Assembly (NCBI RefSeq): GCF_901709675.1
Contig: NC_051088.1
Coordinates: forward strand, 23,006,193-23,070,192
Source: Syngnathus acus
Taxonomy: Eukaryota > Chordata > Actinopteri > Syngnathiformes > Syngnathidae
DNA length: 64,000 bases
Reading direction: 5' to 3'
How positions within the stretch are numbered: the stretch's first letter is position 1; each line of letters starts with the position of its first letter. This document shows positions 29,031 through 41,464 of this stretch, piece after piece. The notes beneath the pieces were generated by a model, which was not told where the DNA came from, ran no database searches, and saw only the letters and a list, made by a program, of their open reading frames with translations. A program made the position numbers and the translations under genes.

Positions 29031-32000
29031 ATTACGTATCCAATTATCACCAACTCTTTACTATCAGGACAGAGATAAGCTAAAAAGACACATGCGCACG
29101 AGATTACTGCAATGTCAGCGGTGGCGTGTCTTGTCCGCTTCTTTCTCCTCCTTGAGGTCAAGCATGCTCATTTCTAGCAGTTTAATTTCTGTGAAGGCTT
29201 TCTGGAACACACGAATGTTCCCAAACAGTTGACTCCGCCCATCAGTTGTGCCAACCAGTGATAAGACAATCTGTAGGGAAACAGCATATTCGGCGACAGT
29301 GGCCGAGGTCTGCTGGAAGACTTTTTTGGAACAGTCTTGTAGCCACCAATGCTAAATGTCGGTCGGCACATTCTTGCTACTTGTCGTTTTGCAAACTCTG
29401 TCGCTTCGTCCAAATGTTTCAAAATGGACGAGCAACCAACGACTGCGTCGAAACGACCTGCTCACTTGCTAATATTAGATTCGAATTGAGCCGTTGTCAT
29501 TATTGATTGCGATTGCTATCACATCACACACAAGTTTGTTGATGTTTTAGCTTGAATATAAACTCTTCACATTATGAAATTGGGAAAGCTTTGTAGAATT
29601 GCGACCGGTGGATAAAATATTGAGCAAAAATGTTTTTAAGAGACGCAATGGCCTGTTAGGAGATAAGGCGACACATTGCGAAATAGCTTCCAAAAACCCC
29701 TGCAAGTTATAATAATAAAATGATAATACATTTTATTTATAAGGCGCCTTTCAAGGCACTCAAGGTCGTCGAAATGTTGAAATACTTGTATGTTGAAATA
29801 GGTCCCAACAAAAAACAAAAAACTTCAGCGTCATGGCAATGATGCACCTAAAAACATCCATCAATAAATTTAAACATGAAATGATGATGTAAAAAGTCTT
29901 ACTCATCATCCCCCATCAAGCCACATTTAGTTTGTTGAATTAAAAAACGACGAGATGGAAGCGACATACCTGAGCAACATTGCGTACGTGGGTCAGCTGA
30001 TGGGCATCATCCTGCCCTGGACAACAAAAATCCTCCGGGCTCCTCCAGGCACACTGTGCGTGTGTGTGTCTGCATGCGCTCAGCGACACACAGCAGCAAA
30101 AATGGGATGGCTCAAAGGCGACGTTCCTCTAAAGTGCTTCTTAATAGCACGCTTACACCCCAACCTCCAAATTTCCCCTTTGCCCACATGACAAACCACA
30201 AAGCCACAAGCTGCCGCCATGGACCATGCCTGCCAAAATATGCGTGCGCCACAGAAGACAAAAAAAACAAGCCGAGCTGTGTCCTTCAAAATGCTCCTGA
30301 AGCAAAAGGTATGACGAGGGAACACCTGGAGTCAGAAGAAGACTTCTTTGGGCTGGGCAGGGCAGGGGTGGGATTGAGACCTACAAATGGAATGTACAGG
30401 TAAGAAAGAACGCATTGTTCCTCGACCTGGCGTCCAGGGAGAGCGAGGGGAAGGAAGGAAGAGAGGGAGAGAATGCCGTTCCCATCCTTTGGCAAAAAAG
30501 AAACGACTTGAGAGAACCACTCCGAGCGTGGATAGAACCCGCTGCTTCAAAAGTGTGCACACGAAGTAGTGATGGATGATGTCTCAATGTCAACCATTTT
30601 GTTGACAGATGCTTCCGCTTTTTAGTAAATGACATCATACTTTGAGAATAACATAAAGAATCCGGCTTGTTTGTGCGCAATTGCGGGAAAAGGTGAACGT
30701 CTACCCGGAATCAAGCCAGCCAGGGATTTCCCGAGCGCTTCCGGCAAGGCCTTCCCGGCGAGGCCCGGCCCGCGCTCGCAGCTCGCCCCTGACTCAAGCT
30801 GCGACACCGCAAGCGTGTTATTAGCGCCACCGCAGCAGTGGCCGGCGCCTTTGGCATCTGGACGCAGTAGACGCCCACGCTCCTCCCGTCCCGTTTATTT
30901 GTTTGCCTCCATGAAGTTTTCCCGGCAGCTTTTTTTCTTTTCCTTTCAAATGCTGGTCTGGTGGTTGATTGGAAATAAGTCACCTAGACATTTCGTGTAA
31001 GAGAAAGAGAGAGAGAAAAACAAAAGAGGAACTAAGTGGGCTTACCTTGAAAGAAATCTTGATCTGTTTTATTTCTGAGAATAACTATCACACGTGGTTT
31101 TCACACATCGCAAGTCCAGTGGCAGAAAATGAGGAAGCGTCAAAACACGGTTGGCCGAATGTTACCGTTTAGCCGCCATTCATTTCAATGTGTTTCCATC
31201 AAGATAATGTTTGGCAAAAACCTTCCGATTGCATCACTCTTATCTATCTTTGCTTCTTTGGGGGAATTTTGCAAAGTGGCTTTGGTGACATGGCTCCACG
31301 TAAAGATCCACGAGACCTTGGTATCGATCCGTCTGCAACGCCTTCTCCGATCAGTTCAGTCAGGAAAATAATTGAATTTGTTTCATTCCTTTGGATTTCA
31401 AAGACTTATTGTTGGCAAGCTCGTTAGAGATGCGATTGGCGACCTCCTCGACTTGACCGGCTGCAAAAAAAGACACCCAAGGTTGCGATTGAAGCGTCGG
31501 TGGTGGAAGACAGGTGGGCCAGCAAGTGCACTGCACGCTCCTCGCTTGAAGATGGAAGACAGGGGAAGCGGAACTTCTGCTCAATGCTGATAAAAGGACC
31601 ACTTGAGCGGAAGGAAGGCAACTCCCAAACTGTTGTGGTTCTGCTGGCAGACGACGACCAGAACGAGGCAAACTTTGATCGTCTTCCGAAACAAGCAATC
31701 TTGAATAAACACTATACCGCGTCACTCGTTTAAAGATCACACATAATCATGGTCAAGATGATTTCTTTTCAATTTGTGAGAAATGACATCGTGTCAGCTT
31801 TTCCCGTTTGATGATTTTGCGGACGGCACTGACATGCTCGTTGTATTTCCACATGCGTATTTTGATCGACACAGCATCCTTACACCATTCAGGCGCAACA
31901 TCAAATTTTAATGCGGAAAGCTAAATTTGAAAACCGGACTTTAACTATACAAACATTGCCAACGACCACGGTTACCCGCAACGTCGCTTTCAATTCAAAT

Positions 32001-32814
32001 AGTTATGTGTTCTCGACAACAACACAATACCGTTGCTTTCACCGCCACGTACAGCTATGTTATTTTGTTCTTTTTCAAAACTCTGAGCTGAAAATATCGA
32101 AGCGTCAGGCCAAATTGTGATGTCATTTATAGACTGAGATAGAGGGAAAACCCCATTGGCCTGCTGTTCCCAATGCTTCCCAGAAGTGGGAGGTAGGATA
32201 ATTGGAGTTGGTTGAATGTAGGAGGGTATTGGGGGGAAAAAAAGAAAAAAAAGATGAGTACAAGCAGACCACATGAAAACTTTCCACGCAAAAAATGTCC
32301 CCGGCCTAGTCGGGAATTGAAAACATGACAGCGATATATACCTCGGTGTGGGAATAAAAATGGGACTATTGTTGCAAATGTACACAATTGTGGCAATTCT
32401 GCTGACACAAAGGTCATGTGGGGTCGCGCTGTTGTTGACTTTCACCATTTCATCTGATTGTCTCCCCTTCACCCCTTTCACTTATAAATGCAACAGCTCC
32501 CGTTTTCCCACCTTTTGCTCAACAAGCTCGATACCGACCGTATAATAAATAAATTAGTAGCTCATTTTCCAGCCAGGCTGATGTCTACCTTTATTTACAC
32601 ACCGGCATTATATTATTTACATTATAAAAACATTTAGAAAATATATTTTGTTGTAGTTTAGATTGCTTATCAACACTTTTATGTAATTTATCAAGTGTGT
32701 TCATATTTTTCGTATGTATTTATATTCTTATTTATATTTCAGAACAATTTCCAAGTTTTTTAATTAACTACATTTGTTACTCGCTACTATTTGGAAAAGG
32801 GTCGCTGAAAAGTT
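29031..32814. other. Intergenic DNA between nfe2 and copz1
   Basis: No gene is recognised. It contains a dispersed repeat fragment at 29724-29770, a purine-rich stretch near 30430-30475, and several A/T runs. Frames of up to 160 codons overlap on both strands and show no domain. A weak match to a miR-148-like seed near 31525 was checked and dropped. Confidence 0.45.
29724..29770. repeat. Dispersed retroelement-like fragment
   Basis: The phrase TTTTATTTATAAGGCGCC with the following TTTCAAGGCACTCAAGG is a familiar dispersed motif in fish genomes, probably the 3' part of a retroelement. Family assignment from memory is uncertain. Confidence 0.4.
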
Positions 32815-32946
32815 GCTCGATCTCGCGAGAAAAGTGCTGAGCGAGGTGGGTTTACCGCCAGCCAATAGGAAAGCGCCTCATTCCGCGTACCGTATCACGT
32901 GGTTTCTGACAAGTCCACTCCACCGGGTTTGCTAACAAAAAACAAG
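32815..32946 (+). promoter_or_regulatory. copz1: copz1 promoter with TCTCGCGAGA, CCAAT and E-box
   Basis: Within 130 bp upstream of the start codon lie the palindrome TCTCGCGAGA (32821-32830), a known housekeeping-promoter element bound by BANP, then CCAAT in AGCCAATAGGA (32860-32870) and TCACGTGG (32895-32902). No TATA box is near. The set fits constitutive expression of a coat subunit. Motifs are seen directly; function is inferred. Confidence 0.7.
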
Positions 32947-34595
32947 ATGGATACTCCCATATTGGTAATATCGCTACTTTGAATAAAGCCTTTGTTTTCT
33001 AACCACGCCGTGTGATATTATGGGAAACATAGAGACGGCGTTGGTTCGTTCGCAGAATGGAACAACAACGCGTTGGCTAGCTAACTAGCCGGCCAGCTAG
33101 CTAGCTAGCTAGCTAGCCAGCCCCTGTGAGCTTACTTGTTAGCTTGGTTTTCGTGCGTTCTGGTGATGTGGAAGTGTCACGTTTTACCTTTCACATCAGC
33201 CAAATCAAAAAGCAACAATCGGCTATGGGTATCATTTACATTTCAGCGTCGTTCCGTGTAATTGGCGTTTTGTTGACGTTTGAAGCAGCAAAAGCGACGC
33301 CCGCCACCAGCTGGTGTTCAAATTCCAAATGTATTCGTTTGTAACGACGTGTCATTTGAACAGGAACCGTCTTTGTACACCGTGAAGGCAATTCTCATTT
33401 TGGACAATGATGGCGACCGACTTTATGCCAAGGTACAGGAGAGTTAATTGCATTTCTTTCATTAAACTTTGGCAATTCTTCCGCTCATGCGTTAATCGGA
33501 CCCGATGACATGTTTTTGCAGTATTATGATGACACTTACCCCACAGTGAAGGAACAGAAAGCATTTGAGAAGAACATATTCAACAAAACACATCGGACAG
33601 ACAGTAAGAGATGTTATCGTGTTTCCCAATTTCAAGACACATGTTGCATTATGTTGAATATGGATGTTGTCTATGTGCATCACAAGGTGAGATCGCATTA
33701 CTGGAAGGCCTCACGGTTGTCTACAAGAGCAACATTGACCTCTTCTTTTATGTGATTGGAAGTTCGCATGAAAATGAGGTACGTGTTTGTATCCCATAAC
33801 AACGACGGGTCGACCCATTTTTCTTTTGTTTGAAATGTATTTGTGCTGTAAGGAACAAAAGTGACACAAACAGCTTCCATTTGAAAAATAAATGCTTCTC
33901 GTTTGAACAGCTGATGCTGATGTCTGTTCTGAACTGCCTCTTCGACTCCCTTAGTCAGATGCTGAGGTATGCTGTTGACATCTTTCATTAACATGTCATT
34001 TTCTCCGACCGGTTCAGAAAAAACTTTGAATGTCTTCCGTACTCAAACCTACAGAAAAAATGTTGAGCGCAGAGCATTGTTGGACAATATGGAGGGGCTT
34101 TTCCTTGCCGTGGATGAAATTGTGGACGGAGGGTGAGTTAAGCGTCTCCATCAGTCTCCGTTGTGGCGTTGAGGTGATGAGCTTGCTCTTTGCTGCCCCC
34201 TGCAGGGTGATCCTGGAGAGTGACCCTCAGCAAGTTGTTCACCGTGTGGCCCTAAGAGTAAGTCGCCACTTCTGCTTCTCTTGGTGCTGTATTAAGACAA
34301 ATGCTGTGAACCTGAAACATCTGCTCTCTTTTAGGGGGATGATGTGCCTTTGACTGAGCAGACCGTCACCCAGGTTGGTTCCCCGCCGCTTATAAAACAC
34401 AACACAAAACAAGCGCAAAGCCCGGCCGTCAAAAAGGCATCTGCAAATGCCGAAGCCTAAATCAGCCGTCAGCAAACTTCCGCCACTTCTGACAGCGACA
34501 ATAAGCACGAAATTTACGCTTATTGAAAGCATCGTTTTCTTTCCCAGGTCCTTCAGTCTGCCAAGGAACAGATCAAGTGGTCGCTTCTCCGGTAG
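32947..34595 (+). CDS. copz1: Coatomer subunit zeta-1, nine coding exons
   Basis: The zeta subunit is a small longin-fold chain of the COPI coat that coats Golgi-to-ER vesicles and pairs with gamma-COP. Coding exons: 32947-32964, 33364-33432, 33522-33603, 33687-33778, 33911-33966, 34055-34132, 34206-34257, 34335-34373 and 34548-34595. All are GT-AG and the frame closes at 177 residues, the same length as human COPZ1. Landmarks include [18 protein letters not shown] near the N-terminus, [40 protein letters not shown] and the end [10 protein letters not shown]. The N-terminus is short (MDTPILEPSL), unlike the extended COPZ2. A poly(A) signal lies at 34963-34968. Synteny with nfe2 and cbx5 supports copz1. 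Confidence 0.95.
33087..33120. repeat. CTAG-rich tetranucleotide repeat
   Basis: Several GCTA/CTAG units in a row, inside the first intron of copz1. Confidence 0.85.
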
Positions 34596-34990
34596 TCGCA
34601 GCCGCGCAACGCGCCCGCTCGTCATGGCACTGATCCACATCCTCCTTTTGCTCCCCTGCAATCACCGCCGTCAGCTGCCGCAGCCCCAAAAGATATTTTC
34701 TGTACAGCTGTGGACACTAGCGGCTTCAAATCAGGTGTACATTCTCTTACTCCGGTTGAACTGCTCTCTTTGTATTTTTATTTTCTCATGATGAAAACCA
34801 GCGTATGGCTCCCTGATTCTTAATCAACCCATCAGAGCTGGTGACAACATTCCACGCATGGCCCTTGTAATCTTTTCATTTGTTGATGGAAACGTACTGT
34901 AATGTCATCACTGGTGGCCGAACCTTATTTCATTTTGCCTTCTTTTGTCATCAGACCACTTGAATAAAAGTCTGTTGACGCACTCCAACG
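34596..34990 (+). other. copz1: copz1 3' UTR (inferred)
   Basis: Sequence after the copz1 stop runs without further splice signals to AATAAA at 34963-34968, followed by a T/G-rich segment (TGTTTGCTC) suited to cleavage near 34985. Confidence 0.65.
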
Positions 34991-35045
34991 TTTGTTTGCT
35001 CTTCATAAATGGTGTGGTTGTCGTGAGCCAGCCGTCTTAAGCGAG

Positions 35046-35063
35046 GGCGCCCTCTGCTGTTCG
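35046..35063 (-). promoter_or_regulatory. CTCF-like motif
   Basis: The minus strand reads CGAACAGCAGAGGGCGCC, a strong match to the CTCF core. It lies about 80 bp past the copz1 poly(A) signal. Confidence 0.45.
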
Positions 35064-35634
35064 TTTTGTCACGGTGCAGCAGGTGCGGTGGACACAAACG
35101 CCCTCCGTCATGCTGGCCCGTCTTTTCAGGTGTGCGCCATTGGAATTGGTTGGTTGCTCCTTGCAAAAGCAGAAAATGTGTTGTCTTTTCATTCACAAAT
35201 TGTTCCCACATTTCGACAGAGTAATAAAAAAAAAAATGTAGTCAGTCACGGAACTTCCCTACTTTTTTTGGCCTCGGTATCGCGGTATAAAACAAATGTG
35301 TATGGTCAGGAGAATTCACCAAAAGGCATCGTCAACACATTCTTGCTCATTTTAGACTTGACTGTGAGAACTAAGCCTTTGTTGAGGCCCCTTGCAGGAA
35401 AAATGTACCAAGTTAAGTTGGCAGTCCGAGCCTCCCTCAATTAACTAGAATATCCTTGATTGAAATTGGTTGTCAGACCATTTTGTTCACTTAATATCCT
35501 CACTTATATCTGGGAGGCACCATCCTGGAATCGAAATAGATAGAAAGCACGGTACGAGACAAGCGTTGAACCTTTTTGTAGGCAAGTTACCAATAATAAA
35601 TTGCTGTCAGTGTGTAACTGTCTTACTCAATGTG

Positions 35635-35650
35635 TCCACTAGAGGGCACT
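35635..35650 (+). promoter_or_regulatory. CTCF-like motif
   Basis: TCCACTAGAGGGCACT is a near-perfect CTCF core on the plus strand, in the opposite orientation to the match at 35046-35063. Confidence 0.45.
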
Positions 35651-38071
35651 AACACGTTTACTTTAGCTTCAACGTGGTTAAGAAAAAAAAGCAGTCAGGC
35701 CAAATTCCCTCGTTTTATACGTCAAATTAGAAAAAGATAAACAAAACTTTGCCGTCATTTTTGTTTGAGTTGGGCAATTTCTATCATTTGCTTTCCAGTT
35801 TTCCACCACCGTTGTGAACATTTTGTGAGCAGGCATTTAACTGGCTCTAAAGAGCCTTCGTCTTTTCCCGCGATATTTAAGATTGCTGTGGCATGACGAT
35901 TTTTTTTTTCTTTACGTCATAGAAGCTCATCAATGACAGTCTTATCGGCTCCGACCCGTGGGGCTGATTACTTCCTTGGCTGGCCTCCAGTCTGGTTCAG
36001 AACCTTGAATGAGAGCCTCTAAGAGCCACAATGAAAGAAAGCATGAATGAACGTGACTGTACGTTACCGCTTCATGCTAAGTGTTTTACTGGCCAAGAAG
36101 CCATGCGGGGAGAGGGTGGCGTCATCATAATGGCGCTGCTTTACTGTTATCGCACCAGTTTGCCAGCGAAGAGAGGACAGCGGGAGGACGCCGACGTGAA
36201 GGTTAGTAGAGCAATAAATGTGATGAGATGAAATCTTGGCTCCTAAAGTACACACTTGGCTTGGTCGCCATCTCGCGCATGCGTGCTTCCATCTGCTAAT
36301 TACACTTGCACCATCGTAAAAAAAACAGAAGAGAAAAAAACCACAGTAACTTCTCTTAATGATACACGAATGGTTGGAACGTTTGAAAGAGCTTGACACG
36401 CTGTCAGAGAGGTGTGGGCTCGAGCTTTCGCACATGATCGATGAGTACAGTGCGAGCGAGAGTTACTCGCTTTCTTTTGCGTGCGCCCGAGTGCACTGTG
36501 CAAAAGAGTCAATAAATTCTCGTCATCTGTAAGCTTAAAGTCTTTATATCATCAATGAGGCCGAGCAGCCGTCGGGCGGCGTGGACCGTGCGAGAGAAAA
36601 CTGTCACAATGAGTTTGGAGCTCGAAATACATTTAGCCATTTGATTGGCTAAATGCATTCAAGACGGAGCCATTCGATTGGCTGAGCAGGACAAAGCGCT
36701 TGACCCTTGTAGCATTTAAAGGCTACTTTATGGTAGCTAGCTAACATCCACACAAAGATACTAACCAAACTCCAAATCAAAGACTGAGTACAAACTATAT
36801 AAGGGAAATCCAATGGCCATGAATGGAGAAAAAGGAGGAGGTCATTAAAGGTTAGGCTAGAAGAGCACACGTGGAGGAGCAGGAGGAGGCGGTGGAATGG
36901 GCCCGGGCCGAGCCTGCATGCAGCAACTCTGCAGCCTGACGTGTTTTATGGCCCCCGCTGGCCTCTCTGGCTCTCTTTATGGATTCCCATAGAACGGAGA
37001 ATGACGACTGCTCCTGAAAAAGCCAGCCAAAAACAACACCTTCGCTGCTGCACTCTTGCCTGCCTTGGCCATAATTCAGCAAGCTGTTTGTGCCCCCGCC
37101 CCCCCTCCCCAAAAAGAGCATTCATTGTAATGACAAAAATGACTGTAAATTTTGATGCTAATGTTTATTTTTTGTTGACGTCAGATAAAACTGTCAGCGT
37201 GAATGTGCTTGGTTTATTGGACGTCGTTACAGGTTGCTGAAAAAAAAAAAAAAAATGGTGGGCTTTGTGAAGTTACAGCTTTTTCCCCTCCCTCCCTTTC
37301 CTCCCTCCCCTTTTGGACTGGAATAGCTTTGCCTTCGCGAGATCAGTGCTTTTATGGCACTCGAAAGATTTACGACATGAAAATGTCCAACTTTGATCGG
37401 AAAATTAAAGCGGTCCACCGAGGGAAGCCATTGTGAATCCCGCAGATATTGGAGGTGATGTGTTCTCCCTCCATTTTCCTTTTTCCCATCGAAGAGAAAA
37501 AGGCACGTATAAGCGCTCAAAGTGACGCTTCAAGCCGAGCAGATATACTCACGTGTGCAACCGGGTCACATCTGGAATGCAGTTTGACCCCGTCCCTCCC
37601 CCACCACGGGCCATAATCCTGTTGGCCTTTCTGGGTTACTGCTGTTATCAAACACTCAACACTTTTGCACCGGTGATGATGCAAAACAGTACTAAAGAAC
37701 GACAATCTGTCATTTTCATTGGAGACAGTCAACAAGACAAGACACACGCACGCACTCGCAATTGCGGCCGTAAAGCTTTACGAGGGGTTCCCGAGTCGGT
37801 TTTTTCCCCCTCGCGTGTTTAGTCTTGTTTTATGCCCCAAAAAAAAATCCTCCCTGAGCCCTTCTGTGTTGGGACTCAAGTCTGCATGTGTGTTTTGCAG
37901 CAGTAGCAGCAAAAGAATGTGCAGAGGAGCATCGAGTCGGGCATACCTCTGAGCCCGCTGTTGCCCCCTCCCCCCTCTGTCATCTGCCCCCCCTTCCCCG
38001 CGCGGATTCCCCAACCACACCACAACACTGTTAACAGAGACGCCCATGACAGATTTACTACCATCGTCTTT
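35651..38071. other. Intergenic DNA between copz1 and znf740, left part
   Basis: No gene is recognised. Several TTTATGG words occur (36946, 36978 and 37351 regions). A pyrimidine tract lies at 37285-37312, and A runs near 36320 and 37240. Overlapping frames on both strands show no domain. Confidence 0.45.
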
Positions 38072-38149
38072 CCATTGGCCGCCAGCGGGACAGCTGTGAT
38101 TTATGGCCTTCCTCTCATTGGCCAAAAGCTGACAGCTAAATTTATGGCC
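38072..38149. promoter_or_regulatory. Duplicated ATTGG-GACAGCT-TTTATGGCC module
   Basis: Two adjacent copies, 38072-38108 and 38115-38149, each contain ATTGGCC, then GACAGCT, then ATTTATGGCC or AATTTATGGCC, in the same order and nearly the same spacing. ATTGG is a CCAAT box in reverse. (T)GACAG is the MEIS/TGIF core. TTTATGG is a posterior HOX or CDX-type site. The repeated motif order is seen; a role as an enhancer is inferred. Confidence 0.45.
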
Positions 38150-40027
38150 GCGCCGAGATTTGATGCCTCCTGCCTTTGAAGTGAGTTACAGCTCCATGGC
38201 TTATAGGACACAGAAACGGTGTCAGGTTGCGATCGTAAAGTCTTCTCCCCGAAGGGAGGCGGTGCTCTAGCATAATAGCTCTGACGTCACAAGGGGGACA
38301 AGAGACCTCGCGCGCCCGTCGAGAGAAAGAACGAGCAGAATAATGCGGAGACGGGCTTGGAGAAGGCATCCGAGAAGTGCCCCCCCTCCCCAGTGAAGGG
38401 AGGGACGCCAAAGCTCAACCTTGGATTTCAATCCGAACAACGAGAGCATCGCCACTCGTTTTGTCTCACGTAAAACGTTTTTGCTTCAGGCGCCCAAAAA
38501 ACACAACGCCCGCCTGACCCCGGCCTTGCAACAACCTTCACCAGTGGAAATTTCCACGGCTAAATAACACGGTCGCCTCGCCCGTCCCGCTCACTCACGT
38601 GGCATTTCCCTTGGATATGGCATCCTTGGCTTTACTATTTCACAGTACAGTGACCACTTAAGGTCAGCTGGCACAAGAAGACAGATTCAAAACAGTTGTG
38701 CGTCAACTTGGGCTCTATTTCTGTGCCTCGAGGTACAACTTCAACCAAATTAGCCAATAAAAGGCCCACTCTGCGCTAACTGGAGCCATTGTTCAAGCGT
38801 TGGGGTTAGCCCGCTGCTGAGGTCACATCGTAAGCCTTCTCTCTTTTGCCATTCTGCTCGATGGGTCGTCCGTGACGAGCCCTTGGCTCCAGATGGAGGC
38901 GGAGCTCCTTGTAGCAAGAGATCGCTCAGCGCACCTTCATTCATTTCAATCGTTTCCTACCCTTTGGCCTTCAGACCCGACTTGGGCGATTCTTGACCTC
39001 GCGTCAGCAGGACGTCGAGCCGTCTTGGAGCCGATCGCATCGAGCCTTCGGGAGTGAAGAAGCAAAGTCTGCTCAAGGCTTGGAAAATTCTGCGCCGGCC
39101 AAGTGAGTGGCCAGACGGCAGGCAAGCCTGTTTTTCGCTTACTGATGACAAATGTTGAGGTGGCGAGAGAGACAAGCAGCAGGCAGGTCAAGGTGACAGC
39201 AGCAATGGCCAAGCAAAGCAAGCGTCTCCATGGTGGGACCAAAAGACATTTGCTGACGTCCTCTGTTTTTGACATCCAAGGATCAAAAGTTAACGTGACT
39301 TGTGAAAGATCACATCAAGTCGTTCAACTTCCAAAGAAATGTCGTCACGCTGCTCTCAAATTTATTGTACGTGCGAGTGTCTCATACTTTGCTTCTGGAT
39401 ACAACAATTGGACCAATGACTCTGGAGGAAATTACAATATTTGGCAATCAATTACAGTCACGCCTTCTCTTTTTTTGTGCTGAAGGTTTGACGAGAAGCT
39501 GCCAGGCAGGTTCTGTGCGCGCATTCATTGCAACAGCTCATTTTCTTTCATCAAATGCTTCACCCGTGTGGTTGTGGCCATTTTGGGAACGTGATACTGA
39601 GTAAAAAATTGAGCAAAAATCAGGCACCCAAGAAAATGAGCCTTTGTTTTGTGAGCACAGGATTTGACTTTTTTGTTTTTTTTGTCACAACGTTGATAGT
39701 TGCTTCCATTGCAAGACTCAACATTTTTAATTAGGAGGAGAGGAGTGTGTATTTGTATATCTTTTTTTTTTAGGAATAATGAATGCCTGCGTGTGCCCGC
39801 GGGTCCATATGCGCATGCGTGTGCGTAATTGGCGACATCCAACATCGTTGTATCTCTCGCCGTGCTATTTGTCAACATAGTTGTTAAAATACAGAAGAAT
39901 GTGTGAAACATGACAACATAGTTTAATAAATGTACTTTAAATAAACAACATAACACAAATGCATGAGAGCACTAGCCTAGCGTAGCCTCCATCTCATTTA
40001 CTTGCTAGCCGACCCAACTCATGTTAA

Positions 40028-40121
40028 AGTAGTGTCGGGCTCCACCTAGCGTATGGGATGAACATAACATTGCCTTTACCACAGTAGTGTCGGGCTCTAC
40101 CTAGTGTAGGAAATAAACATA
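40028..40121. repeat. Two-copy tandem repeat, ~54-bp period
   Basis: AGTAGTGTCGGGCTCCACCT at 40028 recurs at 40083 with few changes, and both copies continue into CTAG.GTA and AACATAA. Confidence 0.85.
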
Positions 40122-41358
40122 AAAGAATCCGAATGGAGGTGATGATGTAGTATTATCTCGAGTTCGCAGCCTTCGCCTCATGCTATGCTTTCTTTTTAGC
40201 TTTCGCCGCTACGGAGTGACGTGGGCCACGAGGAGGACAATCGACGGATCCCCAACTCTGGTCGTCCACAGCAGGCAATCACTCACATTCATACGTATAC
40301 ACACCATCTACACGAATACAGTATAAAAACTTTGGACAATATATATATATATATAAAAATGTTTTGCTAACGTTACAAAGGACGTCGAGGAGTATTTGCT
40401 CTTCTACTTGCGCGCGAAGAGCGTGTCGGTATATATTTTTTTTCTAATTCACTGTTATATTTGAATGTGTGGATTATTATTGTTGCTGTGGTGAGGTGAT
40501 TTTGCACTTAAGTCCATTCAAATTTTTGAATTGAAGTGGATGATCGTAAACGGCTATCAGTACCGTTTTCATTGGTTACACTAACATTCACACAAGTGAA
40601 CCCACGATGATCAATGATCGCTCTGTCTCGCGGAGATGATTTCGAACCTGAATGATTTCTACACTTTGTGTATGAAGATGGAGTGTTCTAATCCGCTTTC
40701 TAATCTCCTCCCCATCTCACTCACTTAAAAAGGTCCATTGTTAAGTGCCGGGGGCCGGTGGGTGCTGTAAATCAAGACGGCGGCGGGAGGGAGGGGGGCC
40801 AGTGAGGGAGGGCATACCTCCCATAGGGTGGGGGTGGGGCTGAGCGCGCGAGCACTACCAGCAGCCTTCGGGGAGTTAACTGGCAAAGTGGAAGGCGCCC
40901 AAGACTACGAATGCAGCGACCAACATATTGTTTCCTTTATTCCCTTCGAGAAATCCGATGACGTCAAGCGCTAAAACTGGGGTCTCACTGACCCCCATCT
41001 TGACGGGTTCTCAAATGTGGACCCTTGGAACTTTGCAGCCATCTCACTGCTACTAGAACTATCCCTGTCTGCTCTTCTGACGTCACTGGAGGCCCCTCTC
41101 ACTCCCCGAGAAAAGTGACACACTACCCCCTTGCGGCGAAAACGGGTATTGCTTAGCTGCGATATCAATCGTGACCAGGTGAATAGCAACGTAGAGGCAT
41201 CGGAATGCAATTTCAAACATTGCATAAATCAATCAAAAGTCTCTAATCGTGTTAAAGGCCCTCAGGGCAGGCTAGCTTATCATCACTCACATTTACTGAG
41301 TGGGAACGGCGGACCATTTTAAAAACTAATTGTGGCAAAATAATTGCCACTGAATTTG

Positions 41359-41359
<1 letters not shown>

Positions 41360-41390
<31 letters not shown>

Positions 41391-41412
41391 TATATACATA
41401 CATATATATATG
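41360..41412. repeat. (CATA)n/(TA)n microsatellite
   Basis: CATA units pass into TATATA and back to CATATATATATG. Confidence 0.92.
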
Positions 41413-41464
41413 TGTATAGTTTAGTATAAGTTGTCAACATGTGTCCTATTAAATAAGTGAGTTC

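Larger units (their letters stand above)
38150..41464. other. Intergenic DNA between copz1 and znf740, right part
   Basis: No coding exon is recognised. A GC-rich patch lies at 40740-40860 (GACGGCGGCGGGAGG and a GGTGGGGGTGGGGC run), which could be a promoter or chance. A two-copy ~54-bp tandem repeat lies at 40028-40121, and an ATAT/CATA microsatellite at 41360-41412. Confidence 0.45.

Noticed and set aside
31500-31600. A miR-148-like precursor, since mammalian COPZ1 hosts mir-148b
   Set aside because: GTGCACTGCACG is present, but the mature sequence and an opposing hairpin arm are absent. No copz1 intron carries the seed either.
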